Assembly (NCBI GenBank): GCA_963585895.1
Contig: CAUZXS010002494.1
Location: 90,215 to 154,214, forward strand
Direction: 5' to 3'
Source of the DNA: Sepioteuthis lessoniana
Taxonomy: Eukaryota > Mollusca > Cephalopoda > Myopsida > Loliginidae
DNA: 64,000 nt
Shown here piece by piece: positions 11,396 through 19,055 of the stretch. A program made the translations under genes and the position numbers. Every line of letters begins with the position of its first letter. Within the stretch, counting starts at the first letter, position 1. Below the pieces are notes generated by a model that had not been told where the DNA came from, searched no databases, and saw nothing but the letters and a program-made list of their open reading frames with translations.

Positions 11396-13516
11396 TTAGA
11401 GAAATAAACTTGGGTACTTTTTTATTAATTTCTCTAAGTCCTCTCTCTCTGAAACAGACAACTGGCCTAATTTTTCCTCGAATTTATTCGGCATTGCCGA
11501 GTTCTCAATTTTTCGAGGTTGGCCTTCTTGACGGACATACCTCTTCAATTTGTTTGTGTGACACACTTGTGTCTTCTTCTTTCCTTCGTTGGTATCAATT
11601 CTGTATGTCCTCTTGTCTATTCTCCGTGTTACTACATAAGGACCTATATATCGTCCACCACCGTGGGGTCCTTTATTCGATGATAGTAGCAGGACTTCGT
11701 CGCCCTTTTCAAATTCTTCCTTAGCCCTATGTGAGGGTCCTCTTATTTTCCTCTTATCCTCTCGATAAGTATTAGGGAATTTATTCCTAATATTCGTTGG
11801 ACCTTCATCCTTTTTCCGACGACTGGTCCTTTTATCTTGTTTATTGAGGTGTGGAAGGTTCACTTCTTTTCTTTCCACCTTCTCACTTTGCGAGCGACTA
11901 TGTCGTTTGTGCCGCCCACGTGGCTCAGCCGCCATCTTGTCTTCCTGTTTGGCGTTCATTCTGACCATCTTTTTTTCTTCATTTTTGGCGCTCATTTTCG
12001 CCAACTTCTTTCCATGTTTGGCGTTCGTTCTCGCCATCTTTCCTTCTTCATTTATGGCGCTTATTTTCGCCATCTTTTTCGGGTGACACTTTTTTGTTCT
12101 GACTTCATTTCCCAGTATGAGGGAGATTCCTCTCATAGGTAGTTTGTCTACCACACCAACTTTAATTGGTCCATCTTTCCACTGGGACTTTAGGGTTATT
12201 TTACACAGCGGTATTTTTACCCTCTTTCCGCCGATACCCTCTATCATCACAGTCTCACGTGTTGCTTCTATTACCCTTTTAGGTAATTTATTTCGTAGAA
12301 GTAACGACTGAGATGCTCCGGTGTCTCGTAAAATTGAGACTTCCACTGGTCCTCCGTGTGGGCCTTTTATCATCCCTTTTTTCGTCCAGGGTCGATAGGA
12401 CTGGTTCCCTCTAGGTGTTGTTACAGCTCCTTGAGGTTTTCTCGGCTGGGTCTGGTTTCTTTCAGGACCTTTTCCAAGCTGACACCTTATGGCTATGTGT
12501 CCAGCCTTTCCACACTTGTAGCAGACCACTGTTCTGCTGCTACTTTGGAAGGTCCTTCTATTTTCTTCCTTAGGTCTTAACTCAGCTTTAAACTTCACTC
12601 TGTTTCCTGTGAAGGTTTTTTCCTTCGTCTTTCGGTGTGTGAGGACGTATTCGTCTGCTAGTGCGGCCATTTCATAGGTCACGTCAGTTTTTCTTTCACT
12701 TAGGTGAACCCTGACTTCTTCTGGCACACAGTTTAAAAATTCTTCAGCTAATATTAGCTGCCGGAGTTTCTCAGCGTCTCCGTCTATCCTCTTAGAGTCA
12801 CACCACTTATCCAGTGCATTCTCTTTTTCTCTCAGAAATTCCACATAAGACTGGTTTTCCGTTTTTCTCTGTGTTCTGAATTTCTGTCTATAAGCTTCTG
12901 GAACCAATTCGAAGCTTTTAAGAACCGCTGCTTTCACCAAATCATAGTCGGCGCAATTTTCTGTGGGCAGAGTTGCATATGCTCTCTGTGCTTTTCCTGT
13001 CAGCACAGTTTGGAGTAGCATCGACCAGCATTCTTTCGGCCATCCAAGATTTAGCGCAGTTCGCTCAAAATGTGCGAAGTATTCGTCCACGTTGGCTTCT
13101 TCAAATTTTGGGACTAGCCTCGCTTGCTTCGTTACTTCGAAACTGTCATGGCTTTCTTTGCGTCCTCTTATTGCCAAGTCGACTTCTCGCAGCCTTGTTT
13201 CTTGCTGAATTTTTATTTTCTCCAGTTCCATTTTATTTCTCTGTAGTTCCATTTGTGCTTGTATTTTAATTTTCTCCAGTTCAATTTCTTCTGGAGTCAT
13301 TCTTATCATTTCCGTTGGTAGCTCTTCTAATACTGCTTCCTCGAACACATTTTCGTCCACCATGTGCCTTGCTATTTCTCTCACGAGTTCATGCTTTCTC
13401 ATAGAATTCTGAACATTTAACTCAAGCTTCTCGCCAATTTTTATTATCTCGCTTTTTCTCAGCCTCTCCAACTTTTCCATGGAGGGTTCTTTTAAAAAGT
13501 TCTCTATTTTGTCCAT
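11396..13516 (-). CDS. Gag-protease-integrase C-terminus fusion polyprotein of an LTR retrotransposon
   Basis: An intact 706-codon ORF. Residues 1-65 form a SAP-like N-terminal helical segment and 66-115 a charged coiled-coil-like stretch. A capsid-type region follows, and residues 209-291 resemble a SCAN / gag CA C-terminal domain ('LRQLILAEEFLNCVPEEV'). A CCHC zinc knuckle lies at 332-345 (C332, C335, H340, C345). Retropepsin follows, with the active-site motif D398-T-G-A-S and a C-terminal 'SLILGNE' at 465-471. Residues 475-530 are imperfect Lys/Asn/Ala repeats. Residues about 590-660 match the integrase C-terminal module ('FEKGDEVLLL', GPY at 625-627). Residues 680-705 ('LSVSEREDLEKLIKKYPSLF') resemble the linker just before RT. 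The integrase zinc-binding and DDE regions and all of RT/RNase H are missing. The start at 13516 is the first ATG after the primer site. The likely role is Gag particle formation, with packaging of a genome copied by enzymes supplied in trans; that role is inference. Confidence 0.9.
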   Translation of the reverse strand: MDKIENFLKEPSMEKLERLRKSEIIKIGEKLELNVQNSMRKHELVREIARHMVDENVFEEAVLEELPTEMIRMTPEEIELEKIKIQAQMELQRNKMELEKIKIQQETRLREVDLAIRGRKESHDSFEVTKQARLVPKFEEANVDEYFAHFERTALNLGWPKECWSMLLQTVLTGKAQRAYATLPTENCADYDLVKAAVLKSFELVPEAYRQKFRTQRKTENQSYVEFLREKENALDKWCDSKRIDGDAEKLRQLILAEEFLNCVPEEVRVHLSERKTDVTYEMAALADEYVLTHRKTKEKTFTGNRVKFKAELRPKEENRRTFQSSSRTVVCYKCGKAGHIAIRCQLGKGPERNQTQPRKPQGAVTTPRGNQSYRPWTKKGMIKGPHGGPVEVSILRDTGASQSLLLRNKLPKRVIEATRETVMIEGIGGKRVKIPLCKITLKSQWKDGPIKVGVVDKLPMRGISLILGNEVRTKKCHPKKMAKISAINEEGKMARTNAKHGKKLAKMSAKNEEKKMVRMNAKQEDKMAAEPRGRHKRHSRSQSEKVERKEVNLPHLNKQDKRTSRRKKDEGPTNIRNKFPNTYREDKRKIRGPSHRAKEEFEKGDEVLLLSSNKGPHGGGRYIGPYVVTRRIDKRTYRIDTNEGKKKTQVCHTNKLKRYVRQEGQPRKIENSAMPNKFEEKLGQLSVSEREDLEKLIKKYPSLFL
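11951..12085 (-). repeat. 33-36 bp tandem repeat inside the gag-pol ORF
   Basis: The block beginning ggcg recurs at 11951, 11987, 12020 and 12056, a period of 36/33/36 bases that keeps the reading frame. On the minus strand it encodes 11-12-residue units such as 'KMARTNAKHGK' and 'KLAKMSAKNEEK'. It lies at the protease/integrase junction, next to the inferred deletion. Confidence 0.75.
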
Positions 13517-13667
13517 TTTTCTTTAATTTTTCCAAACAGTTATATCAACAAGTAATTTGGCTGTTTCAACAATATTCCTTTTTTTTCTTTCACGGTCTCC
13601 CAGGGTAGATTTAGACGGCAGGAATTGTCACACGACTACTAGCAATAAATATTATTTATAATATTAA

Positions 13668-13687
13668 ATCCCGGACGTGAGCCCCCA
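13668..13687 (-). other. Primer binding site, tRNA-Pro-like
   Basis: On the minus strand TGGGGGCTCACGTCCGGGAT begins 9 bases after the end of the 5' LTR. It matches the complement of an animal tRNA-Pro 3' end except for two extra bases (AC) in the middle. It is the only TGG-led candidate near the LTR. The exact tRNA is inferred from general knowledge. Confidence 0.7.
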
Positions 13688-13696
13688 TTTTTGGTA

Positions 13697-14702
13697 TGTG
13701 ACGGCAAATTGACTAAAATCCCAAAACGGGACTTTATTTTTGCACGTGTGAAGACGGGGCAGGTTGGCACTTGATCCACTACAGAAATAAGTCCTGTTCA
13801 GAGTTCTTTTCTCAGGCAGATAAGAACTGGCATATTACGTGAGGGAATAATGTAAGGCCAGACTGACCGCCGCTGGCAAGGGGTTCCAAATTTCACACTA
13901 TCACACACCCACCAGGTCGCTTTCTTCTTTCCCCGAGATAATGGAAGAAAGTGAGCCTATAGGTCTTAATTGTAATAATATTAATATTGCTACCGTCGGC
14001 AACTCCGGTTTCCCGTGTGATACTTTAGGAATTAAGAGGACAGTTCTAAGCAAGATAATATAGGGCGAATAGAAGCTGAAAGGAAAGCATGGAATAATAA
14101 CATAGACCACATGGTAAAATTAAAATACATAAGTTCTTTACTACGGTTATATACATATATATGTTCAAAGTGTCAAAAATATGTAATAGGATAGTCCATG
14201 AATATAAATGTCTTTTCTTGGCTTTTATCCTTTTTCAAATTGAGAGAGAGTGGTAAACAAAGTTTGGGTGAAAAGGAAAATGTCCCAAAGTTACTTATCT
14301 TATTTTTTTGACGGGGTTCCACTGGAGAATTTCTCTTCTTTCACGGGCTAATAGACTTCGTATTGCTTTTAATGCTGGCTTGAGAGACTTTGGAGTCCCT
14401 CGTGTCTCAGTCTTTTGTCTTTAGCCCGGAGTGAAATGGCTATCGTCCGTCTGCCACGAGACTTGTCCAAAAACTGTTGAGGGGAAGGGAACCCTACTTC
14501 CGTTTGGGGTCCCCCCACCAATCATTTGGCTTCATTTTCTCCTTCCCCTTCCGATGTCCGGCGACCCAAGGTCACTTAAGTGCAAACATCTGTGTGACCC
14601 ACAATCATTTCTAACGGTCACTTTTTGACTGCTAGATAATTTTAGTTCAATGGGTGGGGGTATCATTCCCACCTCCTCTTCTCAGTGAGCCATCACGTGA
14701 CA
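13697..14702 (-). repeat. 5' LTR (1006 bp)
   Basis: Direct repeat of 9818-10823 and, for the minus-strand transcript, the promoter-bearing copy. The flanking GCAG follows at 14703-14706. Confidence 0.95.
14145..14163 (-). promoter_or_regulatory. Candidate TATA element in the 5' LTR
   Basis: On the minus strand 'catatatatgtatataacc' contains TATATAA about 450 bases before the LTR's internal end. It is the best TATA-like match in the LTR. The transcription start is not determined, and AT-rich sequence makes chance matches likely. Confidence 0.35.
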
Positions 14703-14744
14703 GCAGTTACAAATTTTACTCAACCCTAAATAATAGATCATATT

Positions 14745-15070
14745 GTATCACCAATAAATAAGTATACCCCTAAGAATTCTTTATAAAAAAACTAGTTTTC
14801 TTCTAAACCAAAGAGGCAAATATCTTATTACTAGCAAAACATTATGCAATCAAAATAGATATTATCAGGTATTATTAATAAACAAACTCAACAGCATTGA
14901 AATTCTGTTACAAAAAGTATAAATATACAATAATCCAAAAATAAGTATACTTCTTATATAAGCAATATACAATTTTATGCTTTACAGAAGTGTTATAATT
15001 CTATTTTTGGTTACAAAGTTTCAAAGCTGTAGAGTTTGGTGGTAAATAATATCTAATAATATCCATTTTG
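14745..15070 (+). repeat. Dispersed repeat, family G, copy 1
   Basis: Shares ordered blocks with 53455-53715, in the same orientation: 'caaaacattatgcaatcaaaatagatat', 'tttttggttacaaagtttcaa', and 'gtagagtttgg.ggtaaataatatc'. It also has an ataaataagtataccccta-type beginning in both copies. Class unknown; strongly AT-rich and non-coding. Confidence 0.6.
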
Positions 15071-15336
15071 GTTGTATAATGTTCCACTAGAAATAATAAC
15101 ATCCTAATATTTTTGATTAAGAAAAAAATTACCTTTTATAAAAAAAATCAGTAGAGTTGTACTTACTAATGGGTTATACTGTAGCTATTTATTTTTTAAA
15201 CTAATTTTGTATATTTCAACTTTTAGATTAGATGTTCTCAAACCTCTTCTTATATTCCTTTTTTCATGTCCAGCAGCATTGGTATTCCCTTTGTGAAAAA
15301 TCTAGTAGAAACAACTATGCATATACCATAGAATAG

Positions 15337-15452
15337 TGGTGTAATGGTTAGCAAACTAGACTAGCAAACCTACACGAGTGAGTTCGAGTCTCATTGGGTG
15401 CCCCATTCATTTGGCCTTGTTCTACATCGAAGCAAAGAGCTTCGTAAATTAC
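15337..15452 (+). repeat. tRNA-derived SINE, family A, copy 2
   Basis: The 116-bp insertion is flanked by exact 13-bp duplications (taccatagaatag at 15324-15336 and 15453-15465). It begins within the A box (tggtgtaatggttagca), so it lacks about 14 bases of the head present at 6850. The B box 'gagttcgagtctc' is closer to the Pol III consensus than in copy 1. The tail has 'ggccttgttctacatc' and 'gcttcgtaaattac', collinear with copy 1. Confidence 0.85.
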
Positions 15453-15539
15453 TACCATAGAATAGATAAATGAAATGTCTAATGGGATAACCCTGTTGAA
15501 GTGGGGAGGGGAATAAAAGAATTAAAAAAAAAAACCAAC

Positions 15540-15540
<1 letters not shown>

Positions 15541-15573
<33 letters not shown>
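15541..15573 (+). repeat. Microsatellite (TAGA)n
   Basis: About eight uninterrupted TAGA units, preceded by an A-run. Confidence 0.95.
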
Positions 15574-17375
15574 GTTAGTAATTGTTTTAAATGTTAAATT
15601 TTTAATGAGAGAGATGAGCTTGACACTTTGCAAAAGGAGCTTGATTCTAGGTATAGTTTCAGAGAGACACACCCACATATTCAGTTGACAGTTTCAGATA
15701 TATCATTTTGATTATGTAGACTGCTGAAAAGCCTTCTTTGAAATGGTAATTTGAATGAACACGGATATAGCTGTTTACAAAGCATAGCAAGAGTTGACAC
15801 AAGTTCATAAATATGAAGCACCAACTGAGAATCAAACTCACTACTCAGTAGTAATTTGCAATCCAAACCATTTACACTGAATTGGAGAGTAAGTGCAAGT
15901 ATACATGCGAACCAGTGATGTTTGATTTTGCAGAATGATCGATTTGAATTGAGAAGAGGAGCTAACTGTATGTCAGGTTTACAAGACACATAAATTGAGT
16001 TCAGTCGGTTGTGATCACTTCAAAATACAAATATTTTTCTTACAATGTATAACCATATACCTTCTCTTGCTTACCCTTAGGGGGTATATAAAAACCAGTT
16101 TGAAAATCCCTGCTCAAGACAAAAGGATCTTAGCATGATCCATATAAATCCTCAAGAAAGGTTTTTCAAATTCAAAATGAAGACTTTTAGCCAAGAAAGT
16201 GTTATATTACACAAAGTTCTCTTTTATTACTGTTGAAGACATTCAACATTTTTAAAAAAAATCATGACTGAATTGGCATGCTAACATGTAATGAGTGCCA
16301 AGTCAATTACACTCAGCTAATGTATTCTTAGACCACAAAAACTATTAAGTGGTTTCATAGGACTTTTTTTTCCATGATATACCAGCTCCTGTAGTCAATA
16401 ACAGGCAAACCCTATTAATTGAATTTCTTGAAACTTTACTGAAAAATAAAATGTATAAATCCTTTATTATTTCATCATGATTCATAAATAAAGAATTTGA
16501 AAGAAAAAATTTGAAATTTCTAAGAGAAGAATACGATGCAGAAATCTCGACATTTAAAAATATTTTATTCAAAACTATGGAAAGGACATCTAAGTGAGCA
16601 ATCGTACTGCAAGTACTCATCAACATAAAATTTTCTCTTAATACAGTAGCCAAAACTATTTAACTAAATTATTCTTTTGTTGATTGTATCATAAATTTTG
16701 CAGCCAGGCAAGTGTAGAAAATCACCTCATAGCAGTATTAGATTTTAAACTTGAGAAAACATTACTGTCATGCTAATACTCTATCACTAAGTTATTAAAA
16801 AAAACAAAAAAAAGTAGGTAATTTATAATAGTTTGATCAATAAATAATCTTATTCAAAGTATAAAAAATGTTTAGGATTGTCTATAAGCAGAAAACTATG
16901 ACTGACAGAAATACTGTGAAGTTCACATAGCAATAATGTGGTTAATATACAAACACTACTTAATATTCTAGAGGGAAAATTTTCTTTTACTCTTGGACAG
17001 CAGCTAACACAAAACAAAAGACAAAGAATAACAAAAGTTCTTTTGTATAAAGTTTTGAGATAGAATAAGACAAATATACTTGGGGTGAAGTTATCAAGTC
17101 TGTCTGTTTTCTGATAAATTTTTCTCTCCTAAGGCCAATTCTTTTGTATTGATACACATCATATAGTTCCTGTAGAGAATTGAAGTTGAAATCACAATGT
17201 ACAAGAACAAACTTTTTATCTTTAGACTATTTGGTTTCTTTCATCTTTTCCTTGATCTTTTTATAAATCTTTGTAGGATAGCATTTAATTAGTAAACACC
17301 CTGCTATGTGTCCTTGTCTTTGAGCCGTGTCCTATTTGATAGTTAGGAGCTTCATTGATTATAGAGCAACATTAT

Positions 17376-17380
<5 letters not shown>
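15574..17380. other. No gene recognised; possible hAT terminus near 16112
   Basis: Minus-strand frames at 15681-15989 and 16345-16653 show no recognised domain. At 16065-16112 the reverse strand reads 'cagggattttcaaactgg', which resembles a hAT-type terminal repeat. A weaker match at 15231 ('gatgttctcaaacc') could be the other end, but no 8-bp duplication is evident. Confidence 0.35.

Positions 17381-17414
<34 letters not shown>
17381..17414. repeat. Microsatellite (AT)17
   Basis: Uninterrupted AT dinucleotide run. Confidence 0.95.
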
Positions 17415-17417
<3 letters not shown>

Positions 17418-17550
17418 TGAAAGATGAACAAAAATAGAAAAGCTAAAATTACTGAAGCTAACAAAGTTCAGTGATATAACTTTATATTGAATATATTCAA
17501 ATGTTATTTGATATCTATTACTTTAGAAACATTTTTTAAAGGGTGTGTAT

Positions 17551-17577
17551 GTATATATATATATATATATATATATG
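17551..17577. repeat. Microsatellite (TA)n
   Basis: TA run preceded by a short gtgtgta segment. Confidence 0.9.
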
Positions 17578-17809
17578 ATTTGATTTAGCAGTAGGCAGGT
17601 CAGAATATCTGCAATACTCTTAATTCAAAATAATAACTGCACCTACAGTTAATAATCTCAGGTTTTCATTTAATATTTTTAAAAATTGCTTTTGAATTTT
17701 TATAGTTAATAGATTTTTGACCTTGAAACCCAAAACAAATTTATACACAGAAAGATAGCCTACATCCTCATCAATACATGCTGACAGCACAAATTCCTTT
17801 GATCCTCTC

Positions 17810-18100
17810 ACCACCTGTCCCTATCAGACATCACACTTGGTAAGTCCTCCAGACGGCACTCAGTGTCGGTACAGAGTTAATGAATGTAAGTTTGGTGTGT
17901 CCGTGTGTATGAGTCCATAGAACATCATTTGTGAATTTATTTTTAGTGCCCATGTCTTGCTTGTCTTTTTCTTGGATGGTTTGTGAGATGAAAGGTAAAT
18001 AGCCATACAACTATAGTTTTGTAGGGTGCTGTTTCTAGGATTTTTTTTAAAACAGCACACAGCATCCTTGTGTAGTTCTTATTTGGCCTAAATAATGGTA
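17810..18100 (+). repeat. Dispersed repeat, family D, copy 2
   Basis: Collinear with 3988-4315 through 'cttggtaagtcctccagac', 'actcagtgtcggtacagag', 'gaatgtaagttt', 'gagtccatagaaca', 'atggtttgtgagatga' and 'cagcatccttgtgta'. Compared with copy 1 it lacks the block 'gctggccagccaagactg'. Confidence 0.65.
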
Positions 18101-18616
18101 GTTTTTGTTAAGCAAGCTCACTTCACTTCAAAGAAGAAATTGATGATTTATGATTAAGAGTTATTGGTATGATTAAAATTTCTGCAATATCCATAGCTCT
18201 CACAGCTGAGTTGATAAAGCAGCTGGTATGTATATCCAGGTTCTCTTAAAGTAAAAGGTAATATCAATTTAAATCTCACTGAGAACTTATCTTTTATTAT
18301 CATTTCCAATATGCAGTATTCCTCACTGTAATAGAAACAATGACCTGAGTTATGATAAAAAAAGAACTAAAATTAAAAGATAAAATAAAATACCAATCAA
18401 AATTATTAATATTGATATGTTTCATCAGAAGCAAACAAGCAATCCCCAAAAAGTTTGAGTCATTTCATACTTTCAGTATCATAGTAATCAGGCATAATTA
18501 CCAGCTAACTTTCTTCATAGCAAAAATACTACCAGATATTAGAGTAAGTATTGAAACAATTTTCACATTAAAGTGAGATTTATATAGTTATTTAAAAAAA
18601 TTTACAATAAACGTAT
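18101..18616. other. AT-rich sequence; weak tRNA-like block
   Basis: At 18203-18285 'gctgagttgataaagcagct' and 'caatttaaatctca' look like degenerate A and B boxes of another SINE head. A 74-codon frame at 18352-18576 shows no domain. Confidence 0.35.
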
Positions 18617-18858
18617 GAAAGTGTGCATAAAAAAACAGTTATTGCCATAGGAAATGGACTCAGCAAGCCAAGCTGCTTGTGTTTCATTTTGTGCTAATGC
18701 TCTTAGGAAAGACATAAATCCATTTCTTCTTCCTCCATCTATGCATAAATAGTAGGGCAGACTGTGCACTTTAGTTTTGGTACAGCAACCAGTCTAGATG
18801 GAAAACAAGAAAACAAAACAAGCAATAAAAGTAGTACTGCTCCTGTAAAATTCAAAGA
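18617..18858 (+). repeat. tRNA-derived SINE, family C, copy 3
   Basis: Contains 'cagttattgccatagg', 'tttgtgctaatgctctta', 'aataaatagtagggcagact'-type and 'gcaaccagtctagatgg' blocks in family order. It faces copy 4 tail to tail, with only a few bases between them. Confidence 0.7.
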
Positions 18859-18865
18859 TTTTTTC

Positions 18866-19055
18866 CTTCTCCTAGACTGGTTGCTTTACCAAGCCTAAAT
18901 AATCATGTCTGCACTACAATTTACCTATAAAGGAGAAGAGAGGGGTTCATGCCTTTCTTAAGGGAACTAGTCTGGAAATGAAATTCAAACAGCCTCATTG
19001 AAGATTGAAATCCATTTTCTGAGTCAATAACCTTCATACCACACACTTCTAACAT
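18866..19055 (-). repeat. tRNA-derived SINE, family C, copy 4 (inverted relative to copy 3)
   Basis: Read on the minus strand it runs from 'ttagaagtgtgtggtatgaa', through 'aaggcatgaacccctctctt', to 'aagcaaccagtctaggag'. It is the same SINE as copy 3 in opposite orientation. Confidence 0.7.

Larger units (their letters stand above)
9818..14702 (-). mobile_element. LTR retrotransposon (Ty3/gypsy, Gmr1-like), non-autonomous internal-deletion derivative
   Basis: A complete 4885-bp insertion lies on the minus strand. Two direct LTRs of equal length (1006 bp) begin TGTGACGG and end CGTGACA on the plus strand, with GCAG duplicated outside. Read on the minus strand the order is 5' LTR (13697-14702), a tRNA-Pro-like primer site (13668-13687), one 706-codon gag-pol fusion ORF (13516-11396), a purine-rich 3' region, a polypurine tract (10824-10830) and the 3' LTR (9818-10823). 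Reverse transcriptase, RNase H and most of integrase are absent, so mobilisation must have depended on enzymes from another element. The near-identical LTRs and intact ORF mark this as the youngest large insertion in the window. Confidence 0.93.

Noticed and set aside
11837..13269. Several plus-strand frames of 64-101 codons
   Set aside because: They are antisense shadows of the minus-strand gag-pol ORF, with low-complexity hydrophobic translations.
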